From the NCBI RefSeq assembly GCF_019429525.1, contig NZ_JAHXZL010000002.1, positions 248,001-312,000 of the forward strand: a stretch of DNA of 64,000 nucleotides, in the 5' to 3' direction. Origin of the DNA: Sphingomonas folli (lineage in GTDB: Bacteria > Pseudomonadota > Alphaproteobacteria > Sphingomonadales > Sphingomonadaceae). The notes below the pieces were generated by a model. That model worked only from the letters and a program-made list of their open reading frames with translations, searched no databases and had not been told where the DNA came from. Shown one piece after another: positions 9,945 to 18,102 of this stretch; positions within the stretch are counted from its first letter, which is position 1; each line of letters begins with the position of its first letter. Position numbers and translations under genes: made by a program.

Positions 9945-11369
9945 ATGAACCGTCTCCCGCTCCGGATCGCCGCGCTCGCCTCGAGCGCCCTCGCCACCCT
10001 GGCCGCCCTCGCCGCGCCGGCCGCGGCGCAGCATGCGGTGCCGCGCGCGCCCGCGCCGGTGGCGCCCGAGGTGGCGGCGCTGCGCGACGCCGCGCTGAAG
10101 GACGATCTCGCCTATGATCTGGTCGAGGGGCTCACCACCGAGGTCGGCCAACGCCTCGCCGCGACCGACGCCGAGGCGCGCGCGCGCGACTGGGCGGTGA
10201 GACGACTGACCGCCCTCGGCTTCAGCAACGTCCGCGCGGAGCCCTTCACCATGCCCCTGTGGCTGCGCGGCGAGGAGGAGGCCGAGATCGTCGCGCCCTT
10301 CCCGCAGAAGCTGAAGCTGGTCGCGCTCGGCCACTCCGCCGCGACGCCGCCCAAGGGGATGACCGCCGAGCTGGTGGTGTTCCCCAGCTACGGCGACCTG
10401 GCGGCCGCGCCGGCGGGCTCGCTCAAGGGCAAGATCGCCTATGTCGGCAACAGCATGCAGCCGACGCAGGACGGCTCGGGCTATGGCGCCAACGGCGTGG
10501 CGCGCTTCAACGGACCCGGCGTGGCGGCGAGCAAGGGCGCGGCGGCGATCGTGATCCGCTCGATCGGCACCGACATGCACCGCCTGCCGCATACCGGCAC
10601 CACCGACTTCCCCGAGGGCGTGCGGCCGATCCCCGCCGCGGCGCTGTCGGTGCCCGACGCCACGCTGATCGAGCGCATGGCGAAGCGCGGCCAGCCGATC
10701 CGGATGCACCTGCTGCTCACCCCGCGCTCGCCCGGGCCGAGCCAGTCGGGCAACGTCATCGCGGAGGTGCCCGGCACCGATCCGGGCGCGGGGATCGTGC
10801 TGGTCGGCGGGCATCTCGACAGCTGGGACCTCGCCACCGGCGCGATCGACGACGCCAGCGGGGTCGCGATCACCGCCGCCGCGGCCAAGCGGATCCTGGA
10901 CAGCGGTCACCGGCCACGCCGCACGATCCGCGTGGTGTGGTTCGGCGCGGAGGAGGTCGGCGGGCTCGGCGGTGCAGCCTATGCCGAGCGCCACGGCAAG
11001 GAGCGCCACGCCATCGCGGCGGAGAGCGACTTCGGCGCCGACCGCGTGTGGCGGTTCGAGACGACGCTGCCCGAGAGCGCGGCGGCGGTGGGTGACCGGC
11101 TCGCCAGCGCGCTCGCGCCGCTCGGCATCGTGCGCGGCGCCGGCAAGGCGGGCGACGGCACCGACATCGCGGCGACGATCGCCACCGGTGTCGCCGGGGT
11201 CGACCTCAACCAGTCGGGCCTGCGCTATTTCGACACGCACCACACGCCCGACGACACGCTCGAGCGGGTCGACCCCGAGCAGCTGCGCCAGAATGTCGCG
11301 GCCTGGACGACGATGCTCGCCGTCGTCGCCGACGCGCCGGAGGAGATCGGCGCGGTGCCGCGGCCGTGA
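9945..11369 (+). CDS. M28 family metallopeptidase (carboxypeptidase Q-like)
   Basis: 474 residues with a signal peptide (MNRLPLRIAALASSALATLA..., cleavage near AAA-Q at about residue 25). A PA-type insert lies at about 120-270 (SLKGKIAYVGNSM, GVAASKGAAAIVIRSIG). The M28 zinc-ligand motifs are GGHLDSWDLATG (His, Asp), GAIDDASG (bridging Asp), WFGAEEVGGLGG (Glu pair) and FDTHHTPDDT (His). The layout matches plasma glutamate carboxypeptidase-type exopeptidases. It is divergent from ettA. The protein is distinct from the M28 member at 4712-6352. Confidence 0.92.
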   Translation: MNRLPLRIAALASSALATLAALAAPAAAQHAVPRAPAPVAPEVAALRDAALKDDLAYDLVEGLTTEVGQRLAATDAEARARDWAVRRLTALGFSNVRAEPFTMPLWLRGEEEAEIVAPFPQKLKLVALGHSAATPPKGMTAELVVFPSYGDLAAAPAGSLKGKIAYVGNSMQPTQDGSGYGANGVARFNGPGVAASKGAAAIVIRSIGTDMHRLPHTGTTDFPEGVRPIPAAALSVPDATLIERMAKRGQPIRMHLLLTPRSPGPSQSGNVIAEVPGTDPGAGIVLVGGHLDSWDLATGAIDDASGVAITAAAAKRILDSGHRPRRTIRVVWFGAEEVGGLGGAAYAERHGKERHAIAAESDFGADRVWRFETTLPESAAAVGDRLASALAPLGIVRGAGKAGDGTDIAATIATGVAGVDLNQSGLRYFDTHHTPDDTLERVDPEQLRQNVAAWTTMLAVVADAPEEIGAVPRP

Positions 11370-11433
11370 GCGCCAGGGGCAGCGGCGGGCATCACCGTTC
11401 GTCGCAACCTTTCGGAGAGATGAATTTTGCTTA

Positions 11434-11461
11434 TTGACCCCCCGCGGCGGTAGGGTATGGC
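11434..11461 (+). promoter_or_regulatory. Possible sigma-70 promoter of the mini-lipoprotein gene
   Basis: TTGACC (11434-11439) and TATGGC (11456-11461) are separated by 16 bases, in an AT-richer intergenic patch, 63 bases before the ATG at 11524. This is a pattern match only. Confidence 0.3.
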
Positions 11462-11523
11462 GGGCGTTCGCGACGGCGTTGGGGTCGGCCGCGAATGGTT
11501 TTATGATGCTTGGGAGCATTCAG

Positions 11524-11787
11524 ATGAAGAAGATCCTGCTCGTCGCCGCCGCCGCGTCGCTGATGTCGGTCGCCGCCTGCTCGAAGTCGCCGGAGGCCGC
11601 CGCGGTCGAGAACAACGCCGACATGATGGCGGACAACATGGACGCGCTCGCGAGCAACGTCGCCGACATGTCGAACACCACCGCCAACCCGTTCGCCGAG
11701 GACAATGCCGAGGCCGTCGCCGAGAACATCCACTCGGCCGCCGACAACGTCCGCGACGCCGGCGAGGACGCCACGCACAACATGTGA
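11524..11787 (+). CDS. Small alanine/asparagine-rich lipoprotein (paralogue 1)
   Basis: 87 residues. The ATG at 11524 has GGGAG 7 bases upstream. A signal sequence (MKKILLVAAAASLMSVAAC) ends in a lipobox-like SVAAC, with Cys19 as predicted lipidation site. The mature part is acidic and rich in Ala, Asn, Asp and Met in an approximately heptad spacing (NNADMMADNMDALASNVADM), which predicts a single long helix or coiled coil, reminiscent of but not homologous by eye to Lpp. The next gene is a paralogue of the same length. The role is unknown; an envelope-spacer function is only a guess. Confidence 0.75.
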   Translation: MKKILLVAAAASLMSVAACSKSPEAAAVENNADMMADNMDALASNVADMSNTTANPFAEDNAEAVAENIHSAADNVRDAGEDATHNM

Positions 11788-11810
11788 TCGGGCGGGTCGG
11801 GTTCGGGAGG

Positions 11811-12074
11811 ATGAGGCGCTCGCTGCTTCCGCTGCTCGCCGCCGTCGCGCCGCTCGGCGCCACCGCGTGCGACCGCAGCCCCGAACCCGCCTCGATCGGG
11901 AACAATGCCGAGATGATGGCCGACGCGCTCGAGCGCCGCGCCGACAATCTCGAGGCGATGGCCGAGGCCGCCGCCAACGACAGTGCCGCGGCGATGCTGG
12001 CGGGTGCTGAGACGAACTTCGGCGACGATGCTGGCGATACCGGCAACGTCGCGGCCGAACCGGCGACGCGCTGA
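11811..12074 (+). CDS. Small alanine/asparagine-rich lipoprotein (paralogue 2)
   Basis: 87 residues from the ATG at 11811, with signal sequence MRRSLLPLLAAVAPLGATAC and lipobox-like GATAC. The mature helix NNAEMMADALERRADNLEAM clearly resembles that of the preceding gene. GGGAGG sits directly against this ATG, too close for a normal ribosome site. The in-frame GTG at 11784, overlapping the upstream TGA, is therefore a possible coupled start and would add nine residues. The two genes form a small operon followed by a hairpin terminator. Confidence 0.7.
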   Translation: MRRSLLPLLAAVAPLGATACDRSPEPASIGNNAEMMADALERRADNLEAMAEAAANDSAAAMLAGAETNFGDDAGDTGNVAAEPATR

Positions 12075-12106
12075 GCGCGGGAGCCTGTGAGGCGACGGGA
12101 TCGGCC

Positions 12107-12129
12107 AGGGGCACCCGCGGGTGCCCCTT
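12107..12129 (+). terminator. Rho-independent-type terminator after the mini-lipoprotein genes
   Basis: Ten-base arms aggggcaccc and gggtgcccct form a near-perfect hairpin with a tiny loop, followed by ttcgcttg, a weak T-rich tail. It lies 33 bases after the second lipoprotein gene and before tRNA-Pro. Confidence 0.65.
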
Positions 12130-12186
12130 CGCTTGTCCGGCCGCGCTTGCGCCGCCGCATCGCGGCGACTAGGCCGGCAGCCGCGT

Positions 12187-12263
<77 letters not shown>

Positions 12264-12331
12264 CCTTCTCCGCCATTTCCGCGAGAGCCCGTGGAGCGGT
12301 TCGCCTCCCGGTTTACACCACGGTCACCCGC

Positions 12332-13729
12332 TCAGCACTCCACCACGTTGACCGCGAGGCCGCCGAGGCTGGTCTCCTTATACTGGCTGCGCATGTCCTC
12401 GCCGGTCTGGCGCATCGTCTCGATCACCGCGTCGAGGCTGACGACATGGCTGCCGTCACCGCGCAGCGCGAGATAGGCCGCGTTGATCGCCTTCACCGCG
12501 CCCATCGTGTTGCGCTCGATGCACGGGATCTGGACGAGCCCCGCGATCGGGTCGCAGGTGAGCCCGAGATTGTGCTCCATCCCGATCTCGGCGGCATTCT
12601 CGACCTGCCGGTCGGTGCCGCCCAGCACCGAGGCGAGCGCGCCCGCCGCCATCGAGCAGGCCACCCCCACCTCCCCCTGGCAGCCCATCTCGGCGGCCGA
12701 GATCGAGGCACGTTTCTTGTACAACATGCCGATCGCCGCGGCGGTGTAGAGGAAGTGGCGCGCGCCCGCGCGCGTCGCGCCGGGCACCAGCACCTCGTAG
12801 AAGCGCAGCACCGCGGGCAGCACCCCCGCCGCGCCGTTGGTGGGCGCGGTGACGACGCGGCCGCCCGCCGCATTCTCCTCGTTCACCGCGATCGCCCACA
12901 GGCTGACCCACTCGAACACCGCGGCCGGACGATGCTCGGGCCCGCAGCGCGACAGCGACTCGTGCAGCGCGCGCGCGCGACGGCGCACGCGCAGCCCGCC
13001 CGGCAGCACGCCCTCCTGCGCGATGCCGCGATCGATGCACGCGCTCATCGCGTCGCGCACCGAGTCGAGGAAGGCGTCGCTCTCCGCGGGGGAGCGCCAC
13101 GCCTCCTCGTTGGCGCGGACGAGCGCGCCGATGCTGAGCCCCGCCTCGTCGCAGCGCGCGAGCAGCTCGGCCGCCGAGGAGAAGGGATGGGCCACCGCCA
13201 CATTGTGCGTCGTCGGCGGCGCGTCGAGCCGGAGGATCGCCCCGCCGCCGATCGAGAAATAGGTCTCCTCCAGCGTCGCGCCGTCGTCATAGGTCGCGGT
13301 GAACCGCAGGCCGTTGGGGTGCTGCGGCAGGAAGGTGCGCGGGTGGAAGACGAGGTCGGCGTCGGCGTCGAAGCCGATCGCGCGCGCGCCGCCGAGCCGC
13401 AGCCGCCGGGTCTCCCGCACCGAGGCGACGATCGTCGGCGCGGCGTCCGGGTCGAGCCGCTCGGGCAGCCAGCCGGCGAGCCCCAGCAGCGTGGCAGTGT
13501 CGGTGGCATGGCCGCGCCCGGTCAGCGCGAGCGAGCCGTACAGGTCGCAGCGCACGTGGCACGGCGCGCGTTCGCCCGCGATCGCGCGCTCGGCGAAATC
13601 GTGCGCGGCGCGCATCGGCCCGACCGTGTGCGAGCTCGACGGGCCGACGCCGATCGTGAACAGCTCCGCCACGCTGATCGGGCGGGTCGCGCCGCGATCC
13701 AGCGGCACTATCTCGGGATCGATCGGCAC
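12332..13729 (-). CDS. sdaA: L-serine ammonia-lyase (iron-sulfur type)
   Basis: 465 residues with both halves of single-chain bacterial serine dehydratase. The beta domain begins ISVAELFTIGVGPSSSHTVGPM (about residues 18-39). The alpha domain carries the Fe-S cysteine motifs MGCQGEVGVACSMAAGA and CDPIAGLVQIPCIERN. It deaminates L-serine to pyruvate and ammonia in the cytoplasm. The start is a GTG at 13729 with GGGGAG 5-6 bases upstream. The leader (13741-13912) is a tandem glycine riboswitch, so expression should answer to glycine. This makes metabolic sense: glycine is turned into serine by GlyA and then removed here. Confidence 0.95.
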   Translation of the reverse strand: MPIDPEIVPLDRGATRPISVAELFTIGVGPSSSHTVGPMRAAHDFAERAIAGERAPCHVRCDLYGSLALTGRGHATDTATLLGLAGWLPERLDPDAAPTIVASVRETRRLRLGGARAIGFDADADLVFHPRTFLPQHPNGLRFTATYDDGATLEETYFSIGGGAILRLDAPPTTHNVAVAHPFSSAAELLARCDEAGLSIGALVRANEEAWRSPAESDAFLDSVRDAMSACIDRGIAQEGVLPGGLRVRRRARALHESLSRCGPEHRPAAVFEWVSLWAIAVNEENAAGGRVVTAPTNGAAGVLPAVLRFYEVLVPGATRAGARHFLYTAAAIGMLYKKRASISAAEMGCQGEVGVACSMAAGALASVLGGTDRQVENAAEIGMEHNLGLTCDPIAGLVQIPCIERNTMGAVKAINAAYLALRGDGSHVVSLDAVIETMRQTGEDMRSQYKETSLGGLAVNVVEC

Positions 13730-13740
13730 GCACTCTCCCC

Positions 13741-13757
13741 GGCCGCTCCGCGCGGCC
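13741..13757 (-). promoter_or_regulatory. Hairpin next to the sdaA ribosome-binding site
   Basis: Perfect 6-bp stem ggccgc/gcggcc with loop tccgc, between the riboswitch and the Shine-Dalgarno sequence of sdaA. It is a candidate expression platform acting on translation initiation. The link to ligand binding is inferred from position. Confidence 0.45.
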
Positions 13758-13761
13758 TCGT

Positions 13762-13912
13762 GCCCCTCTGTCCCTTGCGCCTGAGATCGCTATCCCGTCG
13801 GCGGGCGCGTGGGCGCGCCTCTCTCCAGATGTTGGCGTCGGCGGGTCCTGGTACCTGAGAGTTTCCGGGGCGGTTGCTCCTTCGGTGCCGGGTCTGCCCC
13901 GGTCTCTCCCAC
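13762..13912 (-). ncRNA. Tandem glycine riboswitch
   Basis: Read on the minus strand, aptamer 1 (13912 to about 13845) has GGGAGAGACC, the core CACCGAAGGAGCAA and CTCTCAGGTACCAGGAC. Aptamer 2 (about 13830 to 13762) has CTGGAGAG, CGCCGACGGGATAGCGA and TCTCAGGCGCAAGGGACAGA. These are the conserved blocks of the gcvT-type glycine riboswitch in its usual two-aptamer arrangement. It lies in the leader of L-serine ammonia-lyase. Aptamer 2 departs slightly from the common CCGAAGGGGCAA core. Confidence 0.92.
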
Positions 13913-13931
13913 GTCGACCCTGACGCTATCC

Positions 13932-13967
13932 CGCACCGCGCCGTGCCGGTCAAGCCGGCGCGGTGCG
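13932..13967 (-). terminator. Terminator-like hairpin after the LLM oxidoreductase gene
   Basis: Eleven-base arms cgcaccgcgcc and ggcgcggtgcg pair perfectly around a 14-base interior that can pair further (gccgg...ccggc). It lies just after the stop of the minus-strand gene at 13987 and just before the riboswitch, so it separates the two transcripts. No T tract. Confidence 0.55.
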
Positions 13968-13986
13968 AGCGGCTCGCCGCGGCGGG

Positions 13987-15003
13987 TCAGCGCCAGCCGA
14001 GTGCCGGCGCGACATGGGTCATGATCGCCTCGAGCACGTGCGCGTTATAGTCGACGCCGAGCTGGTTGGGGACGGTCAGCAGCAGCGTGTCCGCCGCGGC
14101 GATCGCCTCGTCGGCGCGCAGCTGCTCGACCAGCCGGTCGGGCTCGGCGGCGTAGGAGCGCCCGAACACCGCGCGCATCGAGTCGATCACGCCGACCTGG
14201 TCCTCACCGTCGGACCGCCCGAAATAGGCGCGGTCGCGATCGTCGACGAGCGCGAAGATCGAGCGCGAGACGGATACGCGCGGCGCCCAGTCGTGCCCGG
14301 CCTCGGCCCAGGCCGCGCGATAGGCGCGGATCTGCCGCGCCTGCTGGACGTGGAAGGGCTCGCCGCCCTCGTCCTTCTTCAGCGTCGAGCTCTGCAGGTT
14401 CATCCCCTGCCGCGCCGCCCAGACCGCGGTCGAGTCGGAGGCCGAGCCCCACCAGATCCGCCGCCGCAGCCCGGGCGCGTGCGGCTCGAGCCGCAGCAGG
14501 CCCGGCGGGTTGGGGAACATCGGCCGCGGGTTGGGCTGGGCGAAGCCCTCGCCCGCGAGCAGCTCGAGATAGACCTCGGCGTGGCGGCGCCCCATGTCGG
14601 CGTCACTCTCGCCCTCCGCCGGCGCGTAGCCGAAATGACGCCAGCCCTCGATCACCTGCTCGGGCGAGCCCCGGCTGATGCCGAGCTGGAGCCGTCCGCC
14701 CGCGATCAGGTCGGCCGCACCCGAATCCTCGGCCATGTAGAAAGGGTTCTCGTAGCGCATGTCGATCACGCCGGTGCCGATCTCGATCCGCCTCGTGCGC
14801 GCACCCACCGCGGCGAGCAGCGGGAACGGCGAGGCGAGCTGACGCGCGAAATGGTGCACGCGATAGTACGCACCATCGACGCCGAGCTGCTCGGCGGCCT
14901 CGGCGAGCTCGATCGACTGGAGCAGCACGTCGCTGGCCGAGCGCGTCGCCGACTGCGCCGTCGGCGACCAGTGGCCGAACGACAGGAAACCGATCTTCTT
15001 CAT
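13987..15003 (-). CDS. LLM class flavin-dependent oxidoreductase
   Basis: 338 residues, a luciferase-like monooxygenase (F420/FMN TIM barrel). It starts MKKIGFLSFGHW and includes ELAEAAEQLGVDGAYYRVHH, RIEIGTGVIDMRYENPFYMA and GGRLQLGISRGSPEQVI, which are typical barrel-strand and flavin-site segments. The substrate is unknown. It lies 90 bases after the heme oxygenase gene on the same strand, so they may share a transcript, and it is followed by a hairpin at 13932-13967. Confidence 0.9.
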   Translation of the reverse strand: MKKIGFLSFGHWSPTAQSATRSASDVLLQSIELAEAAEQLGVDGAYYRVHHFARQLASPFPLLAAVGARTRRIEIGTGVIDMRYENPFYMAEDSGAADLIAGGRLQLGISRGSPEQVIEGWRHFGYAPAEGESDADMGRRHAEVYLELLAGEGFAQPNPRPMFPNPPGLLRLEPHAPGLRRRIWWGSASDSTAVWAARQGMNLQSSTLKKDEGGEPFHVQQARQIRAYRAAWAEAGHDWAPRVSVSRSIFALVDDRDRAYFGRSDGEDQVGVIDSMRAVFGRSYAAEPDRLVEQLRADEAIAAADTLLLTVPNQLGVDYNAHVLEAIMTHVAPALGWR

Positions 15004-15093
15004 GTGCTTCTCCCGCGCCGCTGGCGCATCGCTTCCGGCTCGAGGTGGCGGCGCGAGTGGGTGCTGGCAAGCGCGGCGGACGGAAACGCTGCG

Positions 15094-15693
15094 TTACTTC
15101 GAATGGTGTCGGACCAGCGCGGCGACCGTGTCGAACGCCTCGCGCGCGCCCGCGACGGCGCGTGCCTCCTCGTCGGGCGAGAGCGCGACGTTGTCCACCG
15201 CGGCGGTGAAGCTGCGCCAGTGGCGCGCGCGCCCGTCGGCGTGGCCGGCGAGGTGGCGCGCGCCGAAGCTCGGCCCCAACCCCAGCATCATCGCGGCCTT
15301 GAGCAGGATCGCGGCGCCGAGATTGGACCCCTCGGCGACGTAGAGCCAGCCGAGCGCCGTGCCGCGGTCGGGCACGTCGGCGACGAAGCGCGGGGCGGGC
15401 GCCGGGGCGAGCGGCACGTGGAGATCGGCCGCGTCCTGCTCCACCGCCGTCAGCCGCGCGCGCTCGGCGAGCTCGGGGATCAGCGCGGCGAGGCTCGGCG
15501 CGGCGTAGAGCGGCGCGACCAGCGCGTGGAAGTCGCGGTGGATCGCGAGCAGCCGCGCGTAGCGGCCGCGGTCGCCGAACGGGTCGAGCGCCATCACCGA
15601 CTCGTCGAGCCGTCGATGCGCGACGTCGGTGGCGGCGCGGAGCCGCTGCGTGCGCGTCGGGATCGGGTCGGGCGATGGTCGGGGCGTGGTCAC
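15094..15693 (-). CDS. Biliverdin-producing heme oxygenase
   Basis: 199 residues, from a GTG at 15693. The helical heme oxygenase fold shows the proximal histidine in ATDVAHRRLDE (H26) and the distal-helix signature GWLYVAEGSNLGAAILLKAA at about residues 113-132. It opens heme to biliverdin, CO and iron. Such genes often sit beside a bacteriophytochrome, but none is seen here. The neighbour 100 bases away, read divergently, is a ferredoxin-reductase-type flavoprotein that could take part in electron supply. Confidence 0.9.
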   Translation of the reverse strand: MTTPRPSPDPIPTRTQRLRAATDVAHRRLDESVMALDPFGDRGRYARLLAIHRDFHALVAPLYAAPSLAALIPELAERARLTAVEQDAADLHVPLAPAPAPRFVADVPDRGTALGWLYVAEGSNLGAAILLKAAMMLGLGPSFGARHLAGHADGRARHWRSFTAAVDNVALSPDEEARAVAGAREAFDTVAALVRHHSK

Positions 15694-15793
15694 CCGCCGC
15701 GGCTAGCACCCGGGCGGCGCGGCGCGCAACGCGCGCTTGCCACGCGCGCGCGCGATCGCGCATGCGGGGCGGCGGCGAGCGAGGAGGCGGTAC

Positions 15794-17014
15794 GTGGATG
15801 GGAGCGAGCGGTACGACGTGGTGATCGTCGGCGCCGGACACGGCGGCGCGGCCGCGGCCGCGGCGCTGCGCCAGCGCGGCTACGCGGGCAGCATCGCCCT
15901 GGTCGGCACGGAGCCCGAGCTGCCCTACGAGCGCCCGCCGCTCTCCAAGGAATATCTCGCGGGCGAGCGCGCGTTCGAGCGGATGCTGCTCCGCCCGGCC
16001 GCGTTCTGGCGCGAGCGCGACGTGACGCTGCTGCTCGGACGGACGGTGGTGGCGGTCGAGCCGCAGGCCCATCAGGTGACGTTCGGAGACGGTCGCGCGA
16101 TCGGCTACGCGCGGCTGATCTGGGCGGCGGGCGGCGACGCGCGCCGGCTCGCCTGCCAGGGTCACGATCTGGGCGGCGTCCACACCGTGCGCTGCCGCGC
16201 CGACGTCGACCGCATGGTCGCCGAGCTGCCGCGCGTGGGGCGAGTCGCGGTGGTCGGCGGCGGCTATGTCGGGCTGGAGGCGGCGGCGGTGCTGACCGGG
16301 CTCGGCCGCCACGTCACCGTGATCGAGGCGCGGGGGCGACTGCTCGCGCGCGTCGCCGGCGCCCCGCTCGCCGACTTCTATGCCGCCGAGCATCGCGCGC
16401 GGGGAGTCGACGTGCGGCTCGGCGTGGAGGTGGACTCGATCGTGGCGGATGACGGCAGGGCCGCGGGGGTGCGGCTCGGCGACGGCGGCCACGTCGCGGC
16501 GGAGATGGTGATCGTCGGCATCGGCATCGTGCCCGCGGTGGCCCCGCTGCTCGCCGCTGGGGCAGAGGGCGGCGACGGCGTCACCGTCGACGCGCTCTGC
16601 CGCACCAGCCTGCCCGACGTCTACGCCGTCGGCGACTGCGCCGCGCACCACAACCCTTTCGCGGAGGACGCGCTGGTGCGGATCGAGTCGGTGCAGAACG
16701 CCACCGATCAGGCCACGACCGTGGCCAAGCATCTCACCGGCGCCGACGAGCCCTATGCCGCGGTACCGTGGTTCTGGTCGAACCAGTACGACCTGCGCCT
16801 ACAGACCGTCGGCCTCTCGGCCGGCCACGACGAGGCGATCGTGCGGGGCGCGCCCGCGACCCGCCGCTTCAGTGTCGTCTACCGCCGCGCGGGCCGCGTG
16901 ATCGCGCTCGACTGCGTCAATGCCGCGCGCGATTTCGTGCGCGGGCGCGCGCTGGTCACCGCGGGCGCGACCACCGACGCGGGGATCCTGGCGGACACCG
17001 ACACACCGCTGTGA
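15794..17014 (+). CDS. FAD-dependent NAD(P)H:ferredoxin-type reductase
   Basis: 406 residues. The GTG at 15794 is chosen because GAGGAGG precedes it by 6 bases; an ATG 57 bases upstream would add an arginine-rich stretch. Two Rossmann motifs are clear: the FAD site VIVGAGHGGAAAAAALR (about 9-25) and the NAD site VAVVGGGYVGLEAAAVL (about 148-164). ELPYERPPLSKEYL and VYAVGDCAAHHNPF are typical of rhodocoxin/putidaredoxin reductases. These pass electrons from NAD(P)H to a ferredoxin feeding a P450 or oxygenase. No ferredoxin or P450 gene is nearby; heme oxygenase lies divergently next to it. Confidence 0.9.
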   Translation: MDGSERYDVVIVGAGHGGAAAAAALRQRGYAGSIALVGTEPELPYERPPLSKEYLAGERAFERMLLRPAAFWRERDVTLLLGRTVVAVEPQAHQVTFGDGRAIGYARLIWAAGGDARRLACQGHDLGGVHTVRCRADVDRMVAELPRVGRVAVVGGGYVGLEAAAVLTGLGRHVTVIEARGRLLARVAGAPLADFYAAEHRARGVDVRLGVEVDSIVADDGRAAGVRLGDGGHVAAEMVIVGIGIVPAVAPLLAAGAEGGDGVTVDALCRTSLPDVYAVGDCAAHHNPFAEDALVRIESVQNATDQATTVAKHLTGADEPYAAVPWFWSNQYDLRLQTVGLSAGHDEAIVRGAPATRRFSVVYRRAGRVIALDCVNAARDFVRGRALVTAGATTDAGILADTDTPL

Positions 17015-17188
17015 CGAATGCCCGCCACGGGGGCCGGCACGCGGGGCACCCACCTCCCGCATCGATCGTCCGGCGGACCACGGTGTCTCGAGACGGCGAC
17101 CCGCCGGCATCCGGCAACACCGTCGACTGTGGCAACGATATTACTGCCGTTACCATCGAGCCACAGTCGCGAGCCGTGGACGTGCGCG

Positions 17189-17539
17189 TCAGCGCGATGC
17201 CATCGTCGCCTGGAGACGCGAGAGGCCGCGCTGCGCCAACAGGTGCGACGACTGCACGCTGCCGTCTGCCAGATCCATCGTGACAGGCGCCTGGTCGAGC
17301 ACTCGGCTGTATAGCGAGCGCGCCTGGCTGGCACGCCCTGTGCGCGCGTAGACCGCCGCGAGATTGAGCATCAGTTCCGGGCGGTTGGGGAAGATAACGC
17401 GTTCCGCGTCGATCGTCTGCTCCGCCTGAGCGAGGCTGCCCGACGAGATCGCCTGATAACCGACGCGATCCTTGGCCGCCGCGGGCGCCGCCGCGATCGT
17501 CGTCAGTGCCAAGGCGATCGTCCATCCCGAGATGCGCAT
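17189..17539 (-). CDS. Small exported TPR-like protein
   Basis: 116 residues from the ATG at 17539, which has GGAGGAAGG just upstream. A signal peptide (MRISGWTIALALTTIAAAPAAA) is followed by KDRVGYQAISSGSLAQAEQTI and a tetratricopeptide-like helix pair (RPELMLNLAAVYARTGRASQARSLYSRVLD; about residues 52-81). It is likely a periplasmic protein-protein interaction module. No partner is visible. The 5' region (17540-17640) is AT-richer and should hold its promoter. Confidence 0.8.
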   Translation of the reverse strand: MRISGWTIALALTTIAAAPAAAKDRVGYQAISSGSLAQAEQTIDAERVIFPNRPELMLNLAAVYARTGRASQARSLYSRVLDQAPVTMDLADGSVQSSHLLAQRGLSRLQATMASR

Positions 17540-17687
17540 GACCTTCCTCCTACTCTGCCCCAGCGTAACGTTTAGGTTACGCTTTTGTGACGTAAGGATG
17601 TCACTTTTCTGACATATGCGCAACGGGCAGCGTGAAGGGTTGGGCTCTCCGCAGAGATCGCGATGATGGGTCAGCCGATCCCGATGA

Positions 17688-17990
17688 TCACCGTCAGACC
17701 GCCCGCGCGACCTGATCGGTCAAACCGGTGGTGGGCCGGCCGAGCTCGTCGCCGCGATCTCGCGCGCGTCGCGAGAGCAGTCGATCGGACTGCAGCAGGT
17801 CAACGACGCGGTCGCGGAGATGGGTGGGACCACGCCGGATAATGTCGCGACGGCGCAGGAGACGACCGAGGCGGTGGGGCGGCTCGACTGCGTGGTGCGC
17901 ACGATGACCGAGCGCGTCGACCGCTTCCGCCTCGACGAGCCGGCCGCTGCCCCGTCGCGCGAGCTCGTCGCGGTGCGCCGCTCGGCCTGA
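17688..17990 (+). pseudogene. Remnant of a methyl-accepting chemotaxis protein C-terminus
   Basis: An open stretch with no start codon of its own reads ...AAISRASREQSIGLQQVNDAVAEMGGTT... and ends ...RVDRFRLDEP...VRRSA before TGA at 17988. It aligns with the last ~70 residues of chemoreceptor signalling domains, for example TGLQQINTAVGEMDGVTQQN...ARFRL in the receptor at 35826-37256. The codon before it is a TGA (17685-17687), and the sensor, HAMP and signalling tip are all missing. It lacks the C-terminal W-x-x-F tether of the intact receptors. The simplest reading is a decayed or deleted receptor gene. Confidence 0.7.
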
Positions 17991-18031
17991 TCGGCCGTCT
18001 CTCACCCCCCGGCGCCTGGTGCCCCCCCCGC

Positions 18032-18066
18032 TACGAATAGAAAGGGCGGCCCCGCGGGACCGCCCT
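18032..18066 (-). terminator. Terminator of the tonB-exb operon
   Basis: Minus-strand hairpin with arms AGGGCGG and CCGCCCT extended by CCC/GGG after one mismatch (18066-18043), followed by TTTCTATTCG. The position, 37 bases after the last exbD stop codon, and the T-rich tail make this a good intrinsic terminator. Confidence 0.75.
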
Positions 18067-18102
18067 ATCACGTCTGCGCTGTCACTTCTGCCGGCGTCTG
18101 GC

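Noticed and set aside
13963..16452. 829-codon plus-strand open frame across the LLM oxidoreductase and heme oxygenase genes
   Set aside because: It is antisense to clear genes, its translation is rich in Arg, His, Gln and Ala, and it shows no motif; long antisense frames are expected at this GC content.
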